A stretch of DNA of 64,000 bases from Neodiprion pinetum (Eukaryota; Arthropoda; Insecta; Hymenoptera; Diprionidae): positions 11,949,087-12,013,086 of the forward strand of contig NC_060236.1 of assembly GCF_021155775.2 (NCBI RefSeq), in the 5' to 3' direction. Under the pieces are notes generated by a model. It worked only from the letters and a program-made list of their open reading frames with translations. It did not search any database and had not been told where the DNA came from. Position numbers and translations under genes: made by a program. The stretch's first letter is position 1. Every line of letters begins with the position of its first letter. Below are positions 30,430-42,132 of this stretch, piece by piece.

Positions 30430-31650
30430 TTTCTATAGTTATTTCTTGCTAGAGTATAGTATCATGTCAGCATTACTTAGGATGTTAAGAGCGCCCTCTA
30501 CCGAGTAATGTGATTGGAGAAAATTTCAGCGCAGAAGTTTAAATGAAAGAGAATATGATTTTAAAAATTGCAGTTGTAAATAGTTAAATAGCAATAAAAG
30601 TCAGCTCCAAAAATAAATAATTTTAAATAAAAATAACAAATCAATAATAAATAGTAAATGACAAATAATAAATAGTAGCTAACTAACCGACTCATGTGCG
30701 CGGCTTAAGATTTACCTCATTGACATTGATGGACATGTCGTCGCATGGCTGTAAGGTCTCTCTCAAGATTAACGGTCGACAAGGTCTAGGTTCGCTACCG
30801 GCGAAGAGCAATTTTTTTTTTTATTCATAATAAAATCAATAGTACAATGAAATTAATTTTTGGAGATTAAAAAAAAAACCGGAAATGAAGTTTAAAAATA
30901 AAAAAAATATAATTAGGCTCTTAAAGGATGAACGTGATCGTTTGTTTTTATGACTGTAATCTAGCGGGCATTGATTTTTATAACTGAATCATAAATAAGC
31001 AAAATATAAATAAATTAGAAATAGAAATAATTGTCAATTGAAAAATCATCAATACATTTCTTACGTATATATATAATATTTATTGCTAATAATATACATT
31101 GCAAAGAAATAAATAATAATACAAAATTATAATTTTTTTTTCACAAAAAAGACAGTAACTAATAAAATACCTAAAAAAAATGAATTGATATGAACATGAC
31201 ACTATGGTCGAAGACTTTTAAAAAAGTCATTAACCAGAATCGATACAAATAAGTCTTAAATTACTTTATTTCATATCTTTCTAATAGTCTAAAAAATTTG
31301 ATCCATCGGTGAGAATGTTCCGTGATTGAAGTAGGTCTCCTGACTTATAAAGATGCTTTTTAATTTTCTGAAAATGAAAAAAAAAGAAATGAATAATATT
31401 TCATCGTTGAAAATATATACATTTATAGATATGTAAATCTTCAACTTATCTTTTTTTCCAGTCGCTTCCATTCCGGTGTTAGCCGGGTGTCATGGAATAA
31501 CGTGAAGATGTAGAACGCCTGATGAATGAAAAATTCCTCGAACATAATTCTGAAATTAAAAAAAAATTACACTAGTCGATTTCTTTTAAATTGAAATTTC
31601 TGAATCAAACTTTTTTTTTTTTTTTTTTACATTTTTACATACCAATCAGT
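30430..31650. other. AT-rich noncoding stretch
   Basis: About 1.2 kb, strongly AT-rich with A and T homopolymers. A piece near 31460-31560 on the minus strand, preceded by an acceptor-like TTTAATTTCAG, could be a further small exon of the transposase gene on its right, but reading frames do not join cleanly. Nothing else is supported. Confidence 0.35.
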
Positions 31651-31657
31651 TATTTCA

Positions 31658-31966
31658 CTACATTCTGGTCTCGTCGCTGCCTTGTCTGCTTGCATTTTCC
31701 GAGTCATTTACATTTTGATATTGTTCTGAAATTATAAATAATTTTGTCAGTCTTTTATAACTCGAAATTACAGAATGTAAAGTTTTTTTGTCTTTTACGT
31801 ACCACTTAGCTCTTCCACTTAACTCTGTGGTTTTTGCTGCGTTGGCTGCCTCCATCTCTTCCAGTTCAATTTTCCTATTTATCTTATCACACTCTCGACG
31901 TATTAATAATGTCACAAGCTTTCTTACAATGTTATTATTCACAATTTCCACGGGATGTAAACTACA
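31658..31966 (-). pseudogene. C-terminal tail of the P-type transposase after an in-frame TAG
   Basis: In the same phase as the large exon upstream, separated only by TAG 31967-31969. It encodes about 100 residues with a basic helix (VTLLIRRECDKINRKIELEEME). A donor-like GTACGT and an acceptor-like TTTATAATTTCAG lie inside it, so part may be intronic. Confidence 0.45.
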
Positions 31967-34119
31967 CTAGTTCCAAGTAGTCGAAAAGAAATTTACCAAA
32001 ATCGTATTGATGATTCCAACGATATTTGGTTCATGTAATCTAACCGTACAAGATTCGTTGAACACTCTTATAGCAGTGCAAATATTATTTAACAATGATT
32101 GACTAATTTTATGCATTCCTGATGAGTCCTCTTCGAAAATAAAAGATTTGCAGACAAGACAACGATTGTTCTTCAAGAATTTGGTCATGCCATCGAGTAC
32201 TTTGTCTGATATTTTTAAATTATTTGCAGCGTCGTTTGTGTCGTCATCGATTTGTGGACCCATCAAATTTAAATATAAGTTCAAATTTTCATCATTGTCT
32301 TCGAGTTGAATCCGTGGAGCATCAAAATATTCTACATCCTCTTCTGGGTTCTCCAGGTCTTCGTTTGTGCTGTTTTTGATGATATCATCAGCACATTTTG
32401 ATGACAAAAGATCCTGAAGTTCAATAATTGCTGGAAGGTTTTCATTTTCACAATTGGCTCCTTGGGGTCGGAATTTAGCGAAGGTTGTTAATAATGTTGT
32501 TTTAAATGCACTGGTAAAGTGCGCTGCAGTTAATCTGTGATTGCACCCCTGTAAATTTTTGATTAATCCGAACAAATTTTCTAAAGCATCTTGCGTAATT
32601 AATCGCATATTGACTTTTTTCAAGCCTGCTTTGTTTAAGAGAAAGCTACATAAGCCTCTAGCTGCCTTGACGTTATTTCTCAAAGCAGCTGGTGTTGGAG
32701 TATCAATTTTTTTTTCCACGCCGCCTTTAAGTCGGAAATATTGGAAACTCTCCAATGGCTCCGAAATTTTATTCCAATAATCCCAATGATAAGAAGATAA
32801 TGTAACTGGAGCTCGTAACGTCTGGATCTTCCTATCAATTCCAGTGATCTTGCTTCCGTTAAGTGAATCAAAAAGTTGGTCGAGTTCTTCAATTATTACA
32901 CCCGTGTTAAAAGCGGTCGGGTATTTACCAGGATTCGATGAACCTATTGCCTTCAGCTTTTGAGCTGTCCTTGAACTTAACACTTGACCTGCTAAATCAA
33001 CATTCATTTTCGATGTATTCGTTAAATAAATGTGCTCTTCTTTCAAATGACAGTCAGAATCTGTGTGATACATTTGAACAATATCTTTCCAGTATCCCCT
33101 AGTACCATTAAATTGAATGATATTGCCTGGATATTGACTCCGATGTTTAGATGGATTTTTTTTGGACCATTCATCAATTGTGCCGCTGAAATTATTCCTG
33201 GAAGTCTTCACCAAATGAGAAATATCGAAAAATATGAAGATTCTCAACGGGTGTTCAGGAAGTTTGAAGAAAGTGCCATCCCAACATTCTCCTGCCTCTT
33301 GCAATAGTAATTTAAAGGCTGCTTTATTGGTGGATCCTTGGTCACAGATTGCTGCAGTCACTTTAAAACCAGTTTTATTCACTAACGCAATAATTTTTTT
33401 AATTGAGGCATACAATACTGGAGTGCTCATTGGGCCCTTCGTGAACTGAAATGATAGAGGTTGTCTGCCTTTGAAATTAATAGACTGCAGCAAGAAAACG
33501 GTCGCATGATCAGCCAACTCAGGTTTTACAACGCCGTTGCCTTCATCATGGTATCCAAGTAGAGAATCATTTCCTTCTGAAAATGTAATTCTACGCTTGA
33601 TCGCAGTCTCGTCCAAGACAATAGTGCAGTACAAGTCCTCTTCATCTAAACGGTCCGCAGCTTTTGTCAGTGATTCTAATACAATATGATTTATACCAGG
33701 TTTTAATGCAATCTTCGAAAATGCTCGCTTCGGCGTACTCTCACTTGGAAGTTCCATAAAGTCAAGTAAGTAGCGATAACATTTTGGCGAACGTTTATAA
33801 ATGCCAGTGGCAAACAACATTTCTTCATGGGTGTAACGTTCACCTCCTTTCTTTCGATTCAGGTTTCGTCCATTTACGTCAGTTAATAATTGTAGTCCGG
33901 GGCTATTCTTAACATTGCGCGAATTTGCGACGTTTTTAAGTTCTTGACGTAACATTTCACACTCGTCGATTTTTTGTTGCAGCTGTAATTGCAGTTTTTT
34001 CCGGTAAGTTGTCTCTTCAATAAGCGCTCTTCATAATTTTTCAATTTCTGACGTCACAGGTACTTTCTCTAACCCTGCAGTTTCCATAGTTTTCTTTACT
34101 GTTGCATACTTTGTCGCAA
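31967..34119 (-). pseudogene. P-element/THAP9-type transposase, main exon
   Basis: Exon read from a splice acceptor (TTATGTTTTAG, exon start 34119). It is open for about 690 codons after a TGA at 34031-34033 and ends at TAG 31967. The first part is a coiled coil (RKKLQLQLQQKIDECEML), the usual dimerisation region. Then comes RYTHEEMLFATGIYKRSPKCYRYL, a catalytic-type block TIVLDETAIKRR, AAICDQGSTN, FFDISHLVKTSRNN and TQDALENLFGLIK, which correspond to the RNase H-like and GTP-binding parts of P transposases. The frame joins exon 4 in phase. The TGA is the only defect before the end. Translation from ATG 33955 would give a 662-aa product without THAP or coiled coil. Confidence 0.8.
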
Positions 34120-34399
34120 CTAAAACATAATTTGTCTAAATTAGTAAAGAACTTTAAATTATTTACGATTTTTATTTATGTAAACGTACAAAACATTTAA
34201 CAAATAAAAACAAATAACTGTTGATTGTTCACAACACTTTTTTGCGGGTGTCCTACTTTTTTTACGAGGTGCGTAAACGACTTTTTTGCCAACTGTATGC
34301 AAAGCTCCGTTTCGCGCCGGAAACGAAACGCGAATTTTCGACTCGGTGCGAAAAAAAAAATTTTGTTCTAGTGGTAAAGGAAGGAGTTGAAAAATAAGG

Positions 34400-34962
34400 C
34401 GCATCCTGATATGCGCGATTTCAACCCCTTCATTTGAGGGTCATTACGGGGTAATCGCCCTGGTATGAATCTCGAGGAAAAGAAAAATTTTCGACATTAA
34501 GAAGAGTTGTACACTGTTTGAAGTACATATCTCCACTTATGTTCAGAAATTCTGATTCCGACCTGAAGGACTCATTTATAACTTATATAGTGTGTTAAAA
34601 AAAAAGGTTTGTTGGGAATGATTTTTTTTTATCCGTTTCATTGAAATGCGAGAATTTTTTATAAACTAATGAAGAACTTTCTTCTTTAATAATTCCCATT
34701 TTTTATTATGAACACAAAGTTACTTACATGCTAAAACTACAACGTAACTAATCAATAGTTAAGTACATAGTCAAAATCTTACTTAATTATAGCGTAATTA
34801 ATGATTTGGACATCCAAATCTTTATGAAATTCGGCATTTATGTATAATTTGGTCTAACTTAAGTTATTGAAAGATTCCAAAGTTTTTATCTCGCTTAATA
34901 GCCTCAATATTTTTCAATTACAAAAGATATATAATACACTAACGCGTGGCCGGGTCTGCTAG
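34400..34962 (+). mobile_element. Helitron 3' end in an intron
   Basis: Ends ggccgggtctgCTAG followed by T at 34963. CTAG-T after a GC-rich stem is the form of Helitron 3' termini. The 5' end is not identified, and the left limit is arbitrary. Lies between exons of the P-type gene. Confidence 0.4.
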
Positions 34963-35092
34963 TATTTATTATATTCGTTCAACTTGAAGTTAAATTGTAT
35001 GTAAATATTTGTACAATTTTATATTTACAAAATGATGAAAAAAAAAAAAAGAAATTCAATTATTATGTACAATTTCAACTGCTTCAATCTCC

Positions 35093-35379
35093 TTAAACAA
35101 AATTTTCTAGCTTATTATAATAATTTACTAATAAATCTATTTTAGATAATAATTCATTTAATTGAATCGGTTTTAATAACTTACATATCCGATTTAATGG
35201 AGTCAGGCGTACATTTATATTTATTACCTCTGTAAATTTGTCATTTTGTACTATCTGTTGAGAATTTTGTGATTTGGAATCCAAAATTCTTTCAACTTTA
35301 ACATATGATAAATCAGACCCTTTATCGGGTTCATCATTCAAATATGTGTCAAATTTCTTTGACTTTTGCTTATAAATTT
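35093..35379 (-). CDS. alternative terminal exon of the THAP gene
   Basis: Starts after TTATGTTTCAG and is in the phase left by exon 4 (one leftover G). It is open for 95 codons to TAA. Joined to exons 1-4 it would give a THAP protein of about 277 residues without any transposase domain. The sequence is hydrophilic with Leu-rich helices near its end (CKLLKPIQLNELLSKIDLLV). Whether it is used is unknown. It lies between exon 4 and the main transposase exon, where the P element also has regulated splicing. Confidence 0.5.
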
Positions 35380-35450
35380 CTGAAACATAAAATATTTAAT
35401 GCATTTAACTACATGCAAAATTACCTGCGGAAAACATTACTGCACATGGG

Positions 35451-36063
35451 TCATTCCACGCCAAATCGGACGGTTTGAATAATTTTAATTTTTGGTTTTT
35501 TGTTCATAACTTCTACGAAAATGGTCCAATTTGCATCTTTATTTTTTCTGAAAGTCTTGTTTTCTTGTGTACTCTTGAAAAAAAAAAATACAAATACTTT
35601 TTTTGAAAAATTTTTTCAACGTCATTTTCAAGTTTTAAAATTTTCAAAGTCGTTTTCTGAAAATACTGCATACTACTATTTATTCCTCAACTTTTCAGGT
35701 GGTTCCGGTCGTGGATCCTCTATGGCTACTATTTTTTTTCGATTTATCAAATTAAAAAAAAATTTTTTCTTTTCTTTAAAACTTGAAAATGACGTTGAAA
35801 AATTTTTCAAAAAGACTATTTGTAATTTTTTTTCAAGAGTACACAAAAAAACAAAAATTTCCAAAAAAAAAAGTTGGAAATTGGAAAATTTTCGTAGAAG
35901 TTATGAGCAAAAAACCAAAAAAATATAACTTTTGAACCAGTGATAAAAAAAATCTCAAAATTTACGAGAACGTGTTTTTTGATGGAAAGTCAAGAATATA
36001 AAAAAATGGAGGAAATCAAAAATTAAAATTGTTCAAACCACCCGATTTGGCGTGGAATGCCCC
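35451..36063. mobile_element. foldback MITE
   Basis: Begins gggtcattccacgccaaatc and ends with its near-perfect complement (gatttggcgtggaatgcccc). Inverted similarity extends inward on both arms (e.g. gaaaaattttttcaacgtca and tgacgttgaaaaatttttca), leaving a small GC-rich centre (gtggatcctctatggctac). Flanked by ACAT or CACAT on both sides. No coding capacity. It sits in an intron. Confidence 0.72.
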
Positions 36064-36974
36064 ACATACATTTCACCTTACCACACGTTGAAAATCTCCT
36101 ATTTAAGACTCGGGGACTCTTATGAAGATTTTCTACACGTGCAGTAAATTGAGCTGCCCGTTAAGTAGCGTTTACAGCAGGTTGTTTTTTGTGTACTCAA
36201 AAACAAAGCGACAAGCCTAAAGATTGAATAGCAGCGAAGACAGCTGATTTTCATTCAAGTTTTCTCCAAAAAAAAATTTTGCCTGAGCGCCGTATTATCA
36301 TTCCGTAAAATTTTGAGGTCGGTGTACAAAGTGTGATTATTTTTATGTATTTTGACCCGCTAAAACCTCATATCGCAGTTATTTTTGCAAAATCCCGGAC
36401 CATCAATTGTCTATAACCATTATTAGCTCAAACAATTGTTAAGAAATTAATTTTTTGGGGATCGGATATTTTTTTAAAATATTTTCGGCAATTTAGAGAC
36501 GAAAATTACTCGGTTTTCACTATGTTGGGTGATTAATTACAAATTAATGAATTATTTAAGGCTAAATCGAATGTTCGTGGTCGGAAAGAAGAAAATTTAA
36601 AGATTACATTAAAATTATAATATCCCGTAATAGGTTGTATTAAATAAACAAAAAAAGTGATCAAAATTATTGCATTTATTACCGCCAAATCGATCGAGTT
36701 ACTTTGTACGGCGCTTAGACTAATTCGTAAACTTATATGTGCGAAAGTAAGATTAGCACTGTGCAGCCTTCAATTGGAGAAAAATATTTTAGAAGCAAAA
36801 AAAAAGAAATCATAATTTTCATAGATACTGTTTAAGAACACGTGCTTACAGTAATTTCTGCTCATGAAAATATACGTATTTAAACAACTTCTGAACAGCT
36901 TAAAAAAAACAATTGGTAGGAAATGCATAAACCAAAAAAGCAAAAAAGGTTGAGTAAAAAAAAATTAAAATTAC

Positions 36975-37824
36975 CTGATGGACGGCAACGTTTTTTGGGC
37001 AATACAATATCTGTCGATTTCCCACTAGTTTCACTAGATTCCTGCAACAAATAGAAACATTTTAATTTTTCAAAATTTCATCTTCAAGAGAAAGTTGTTA
37101 TTCATCACAATACTATTCATTCCACAAAAATATGGAATATTTTTTCTAACTTACCGAATCAGAGATCTTTCTTTTGTGAATTATCGGTTGCTTTGTTGTT
37201 ATATTCTCATCTTCAATGGTTCTCATCTCAATCTCAGCAACGCTATCGACAATCGTCGTCTTAGGCTGCCGAGAAGTTATAGCTTGATAACTTGAATCAT
37301 CCGCAACAGGTTTGATGACGGCTGTAAAAAAAGAGTTTGTGTATTAAAATGTATATAATATTCCAATGAAAAAATTAAATATTCAATATTAAATGGATCT
37401 TACCATTCGTTACAATACGAACAGAACTCAGAAACTGTTCCATTTTATCGTCACTAAGAGGAATAATATCATCGCTAAAACGTGTTGGAACTGCTCCAAG
37501 ATTCAAACATTTGTTTGAAGGATAATCTTGGTCAGTGAAATGACAGCTACATAAATATATATTATGTAAATCTTTCAATCCTTTGAACACGTAATCTTCC
37601 ACTTCTGCGCGGCGAACCCACTCTTTGCAGCTGAAAGACAATAATAATAATATAAAATATTTATGTTAATCAAATTTTTAAACAACTACAACTAATGAAC
37701 TAGTATTGAATTTTTAAATTAAATTAATTGATACTCACGTTTGCGCATCCTTTGGAAATCGATGCAATTTACACTGGTGCTGAGGCTTTTTGTGCCTACA
37801 GCCCTTTACACAACAATTTATCAT
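36975..37824 (-). CDS. THAP-domain exons 1-4 of a P-type transposase gene
   Basis: Four exons with consistent splice sites and phases: 37739-37824 (ATG, ends before GTGAGT), 37404-37630 (after TTTCAG, before GTAAGA), 37155-37321 (after TTTACAG, before GTAAGT) and 36975-37041 (after TTGCAG, before GTAATT). Exons 1 and 2 make a full THAP zinc finger: C-x4-C in CCVKGC, HRFPKD, W in CKEWVRRA, CSCHF and the AVPTRF box. Exons 3 and 4 encode a basic linker (IIHKRKISD, LPKKRCRPS) that may be nuclear-localising. This is the DNA-binding half of a THAP9/P-element transposase. All four exons are free of stops. Confidence 0.8.
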
Positions 37825-38275
37825 TTTGTAATTATTAAAAAAAATAAATAAAAACTTATGATAAATATAACCTGTTTAAAAAAAATATATTAATTTTCGT
37901 AGAAGAAAAGAGTTAGAAAGAAAAAAGAAAGAAAAAATTACTAATATAAAGTTAGTAGAAAAAAAAGTAAATGAATAAAATTCAGTTAAGAGCAGAAAAT
38001 AACAACAGTTTGAGGTTATAAAATTTCTAAAAAAGAGTAAATTAAAAAAATGCAGTTAAACACGGATATTTAATAGAATAAAAAGATTCTTATAGTGAAA
38101 AAAATAAAGAAATTGCTGATCAATAAGTCACAAATGACAAATAATGCTCGAAATCACAAAAAAATTCAAGATAACCAATGTTTACACATGTAATCGCAGT
38201 AACATAGGATACAAGAATGGCGGAATATTATTTTCCGGCTGCACATGTGCACATTATTATTATTAGCAGTTCTAC
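37825..38275. promoter_or_regulatory. upstream region of the THAP gene
   Basis: AT-rich sequence without genes. A caagaatggcggaatatt at 38210-38227 resembles the YY1-type atggcgg motif found at some insect promoters. I searched by eye for P-element terminal inverted repeats here and left of 31650 and found no convincing pair. Confidence 0.3.
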
Positions 38276-40073
38276 CACTCTAAAATATTCACTTCTAGTA
38301 GAATTTTGTTTTCGTAACTTGTCGCGCCTTACTCCTGCAGCCTGCCAAAATTGCTTGGAGTGGGGGTAAAGAGTGAACTCCCCCTGACCTGTCGTCGAGG
38401 AAGAAGAAAAACAAGCGGCGAGGGATTATCGCCGCCTACCTGTAGACCAGACCTACGCGACCTGCTGGCCCAATTAGAATAACGCAAATTTGAGGAAGAA
38501 TCACGTGACAGCAGCACGACGAAAATCAGGATAATCGCTCGTCTCGACACTCTACATTCAGTTTTCACCTAAGCCAGACGTGTCTTCGCTATCACTATCA
38601 AAAGTTTCTATCGCTATCGTATCGCATTCTCTAGTACCTGTTTATCTTCTTTTCACGTTAGTGAGGTTCCTTTTCTATTTTGTGAAGCCACGAAATTACT
38701 TGCAATATATCGTATCTTTATCTCTTTCTCTCTCTCTCTCTCGCAGTTGGTCTGCGTGAGCCACCTGGGCTCGTACCTCATTCTCTACTATTTCTTATCT
38801 TGTCCCTTTCTATTTCTTATTGCAAGTGACGTCGCAACTGGTTGACTCTTACTTACGCATTGTTAGTGACTATTACTTTATTTTACTATCTTTCTCTTCT
38901 AGAATACCTAAATATATAACATCGCTGTATAGCAGCGTGTTCTGTTAAATGATCAATTCTTATCTTAGCTATTGAGCATTACTATTTCGTTGTAGTTTTT
39001 CTGATTAATTCATAACTGTTTCTTTACCTATTATCTTTGATCAATTTATCTTAGTGAGTGTGCCGCGTGAGCGATCTTACATCGCCGCGCGGTCCCGCTC
39101 GTCGTTCTTTTGACTTTGGAGTATTGTGCCGTATCGAATAACATTTTTTTCATTATTTTCTTCGCTAATACCGCTGATTGTAGTTGTCCGTAGTCTCTTT
39201 GGCTTGTTGTATGTTGCGTATTAATTCTCTTGAGTATTATTTGTCTTAATCCCGAAATTATCTTTTACCGTACCGACTATTATCTGTCTTTCTTCTCGCA
39301 CGTATCCCAAACTAGAGACTACGTATTATCTGTTAGTTTCTATATTTTATAATAATTCTCTACTTGACCTGTTTCCTTGAATTTACCTCGTAATTAATAA
39401 TTCCCTGCCTCTGTTATATCTCTGATAATTCTGGTAATGTGATAACTATTACAATTTTTTTATTTCGCATGTTTCTTATAATCGCTTCTCATATTTCATG
39501 GTTTGCTTGATCAATACCTAATTTAAGTACCGTATATCTTTTTCTGTTCTGCTTATTCATTGTAAAACCGTATTAATTATTACCTCGAATCATAGTATCG
39601 CGAGCCTACGCATATCTCTGGTTTATTCTGAAAACGTTCTGTTATTTGTTAAATCTCTCGCTTAACTTTTCTCTCGCTGCAAACTAATTGTCTCACATAT
39701 CTTAATTGTACCTAAATCTCTTCAGTTATTCGCTTGTTATTAAAACTTATCGCTTCTTGGTCAATATATTCGATACTGTTTCTGCTTCACTTCTTTCTTA
39801 TTTTATCTTTCGGATTCAACCCCTCCCCTCTACCATTATCTTGTCTATACTGAGCAAGCTGTGCAAAACCGTCGTAGAACCTGATCTTGTCTTTATCTAT
39901 ATCTTTTTCTCTAATTATCCATTTTCTGACGCATGTGCGTCTGGCGCCCAACAATCATATCTTTCTCTTTTATTATCTCTCAATATATAATTATTCAGGT
40001 TAGTAAGTGCGCCGTAGGGTAACCAATCATCTCACTTATTCTTTAACCCTCGCTCACAAATTGATAATATTGG
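38276..40073 (+). mobile_element. possible degraded LTR and leader, pyrimidine-rich
   Basis: About 1.8 kb with strong T/C bias on the plus strand and no long frame. TGGCGCCCAACAATC at 39942 resembles a tRNA-Lys-type primer site of Gypsy elements. A second, clearer one sits at 52552. If real, the LTR would be upstream, but no boundary was found. It abuts the truncated copia integrase. Confidence 0.35.
38335..38395 (+). repeat. dispersed repeat segment shared with 30325-30392
   Basis: Plus-strand counterpart of the repeat on the minus strand at 30325-30392: ctgcagcctgccaaaatt then gagtgaactccccctgacct with similar spacing. Confidence 0.55.
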
Positions 40074-40557
40074 TTACACTGCATAAAACTGTTTCAGGCT
40101 TAACAGTACTTTAGTTTTATCCTTTAATAAATAAACAAAGCAATATCTTGAACAATCGTCTTTGAATAACATGAAATAGTTAGCTCCGCCAAAAGAAGAG
40201 ACAGATATTTTACCGCACAGATCTACATGAAAAATCTCGCCCGGTTTCTTCGACCGTTTCGCAGTATTTTTAGGAAAACTTTTTCGGTGCTGTTTAGCCA
40301 TAATGCAAGGTTAACAAAAGGAGTTTTGTTCAGAAGAGTTGTCAATATGCATATCTTCTACCGCTGAAAGTTTTTGCATGGTTTTCAAGGTTTTTAAAAT
40401 TAGGATGACCAAGCCGTTCATGCCAATCCATTAATGAACCTGCGGTTGCTAAATTTGACGCGTGCATGCCTCTTTCATCATTTTTAATCGTTCTGAAATT
40501 TAATTTATACATATTTTTCGTTTTTTGACACCCGAACACATTTATTTCCTTCTTCAA
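40074..40557 (-). pseudogene. copia GAG-pre-integrase and integrase N-part
   Basis: WHERLGHPNFKNL (40342-40557) is the pre-integrase zinc region. After a frame break near 40320, FHVDLCGKISVSSFGGANYF gives the first catalytic Asp of the integrase and FKDDCSRYCFVYLLKDK follows. The second Asp and the Glu are missing because the copy ends at 40074. Confidence 0.8.
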
Positions 40558-40750
40558 AAATTATTTTAAAACCTTTTTTAGAACATTTTGAAACAGAGAT
40601 GAGATTCTTTTCAATTAACGGCACGTGTAATACATCTTCGATTGTATGAGTAATGCACGATCCTGCTGGTGAATCTACTTGCACGTGAACATGGCCTTTG
40701 CCTATTGCGGGAATAAGTTCACCGTTCCCAACTTCAACCCAGAAAGAATT

Positions 40751-41119
40751 TTATTCAAAAAGGGTGTAATTTGTTAGCCAATCACGTCTGAACGTCATGT
40801 GCTCAGTAGCCCCAGAATCAAGAAACCAATAATCGTACACAGTATTTTTGTCTTTTACAGGATAATCAATGATAAACAACTGTGCTTCATCTACGTAATT
40901 ACTTGCACGCTTATCAGGATCATTACTCGACGATTGCGCCATATAAGATTGATTCTTAGAAGAATTTTGACGATCATATTTCTTTTTGCGGCATTCTCTA
41001 GCGTAATGGCCGAATTTAGCACAATAATTACATTTAATATTTCGCTTCGAATAATTCGTTTTAACAGCAGTATTACTCTCAGTAGCAGACTTATTTTGAT
41101 ACCTATTATTCGTTGATCC
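40751..41119 (-). pseudogene. copia nucleocapsid zinc knuckle and protease
   Basis: Near 40980-41040 a CCHC knuckle (CNYCAKFGHYAREC) is followed by Asn/Ser-rich linker, then FLDSGATEHMTF near 40800, the aspartic protease active site DSGA. A stop lies near 41118 between gag and this part. Confidence 0.78.
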
Positions 41120-41880
41120 TTATTTACATGCGACAAAAGCTGCTTCAGCTTCCTTCCCTTCGTTCGTTGACATTCTTGAATTCATCAGCGTTTCTTCGTT
41201 GACGAGGTGATCCGTTAGCTTCTCGATTGTTTGCGAAATGGTTGGTACAGCATACCAAGCAGTTCTCACGTTGTCGAACTTAGCTAGCAGGCTTCCGAGA
41301 ATTTTGGCAATAACAACTTGAACCTTTTGTTCCATATCCATATCTTTTAACCGTTGAGTGAGGGAGACAACTCTTGCGATATAATCTGCCACCTTTTCTT
41401 GATTTTCCATTTTGCAGTTGATAAACTTTCCCAAGAGTATTTGACCGTTTGATCGCTTTTTTCAGAATGAAGCGTCTTTAAACGTGACCACATTTGAGCT
41501 GCAGTAGCACAGTCAGTGAGATACTTTAATTGGTCGAGCTCGAGACCACGCATGAGAAAAGCCTGTGCTTGTGCATCTTTCATATACCAATCATCAGGAT
41601 TGTTCGCTGGTCGTACTATTGATCCAAGAATATATAGCTTCAATCGATTTTCGGTCATGAATATTTCCGTTTGTCGGCACTAGAGATGAAAATTCTCTCC
41701 ATTAAATCGATATAACTGATATAGTTTCATTTGTTCAGCCATGTTTGAATCTTCTACGACTTCCTCCAATGTGTCAACGAATTGTTCTTTGGATTCAGAG
41801 TTCTCTTCCGACTCAGAACTCTTTACAGACTCGGAATCTTCTTGTTTAACACTCATACGAGTTTTTATAAAACAGTACAC
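41120..41880 (-). pseudogene. gag: copia gag
   Basis: Pieces 41680-41880 (acidic N-terminus, MKLYQLYRFNGENFHL), 41347-41658 (DDWYMKDAQAQAFLMRG, TAAQMWSRLKTLHSEKS) and 41120-41434 (VADYIARVVSLTQRL, LVNEETLMNS) together make a UBN2-type copia Gag. Two breaks, near 41670 and 41430. Confidence 0.8.
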
Positions 41881-41901
41881 GCACTAACAAATAACTTTAA
41901 C

Positions 41902-41915
41902 CTGGGCCCATAACC
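41902..41915 (-). promoter_or_regulatory. copia primer site matching initiator tRNA-Met anticodon arm
   Basis: CTGGGCCCATAACC on the plus strand equals the anticodon stem-loop of insect initiator tRNA-Met (with CAT). Its complement is the primer site on the sense strand. Copia is known to use an internal half of this tRNA instead of its 3' end. The LTR edge follows within about 15 bases. Confidence 0.7.
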
Positions 41916-42132
41916 TATTGGTTTTTGGGAGACAAAAACACCATATACGTAAGTATATAATTATGTTTAATTATTGTAAAGACAGTATATTTGTGTGAGA
42001 AACAGAGTGTACTTTCAGCGAGAACTCTCTCTCTAGGCTACTAGACAAGGGAGAGATCGCGATATACATATACAGAGGCACACGCACACCAACGCTCATC
42101 ACACAAGCCTATGTATACACATATATATAATA

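Larger units (their letters stand above)
40074..42130 (-). mobile_element. copia-type retrotransposon, 5' half, truncated
   Basis: Order on the minus strand: partial 5' LTR, primer site, gag, zinc knuckle, protease, integrase start. Reverse transcriptase and RNase H are missing, since it stops at 40074 within the integrase. A Gypsy fragment in opposite orientation cuts the LTR at about 42130. Confidence 0.8.

Noticed and set aside
35500..35928. 142-codon frame in the foldback element
   Set aside because: Phe/Lys-rich product of A and T tracts in a palindrome. No motif.
30692..38250. CATGTGC-type ends at 30692 and 38245 as P-element terminal repeats
   Set aside because: Only about seven bases agree and no 8-bp duplication is found.
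38329..38568. 79-codon minus-strand frame
   Set aside because: Overlaps a dispersed repeat and shows no conserved feature.
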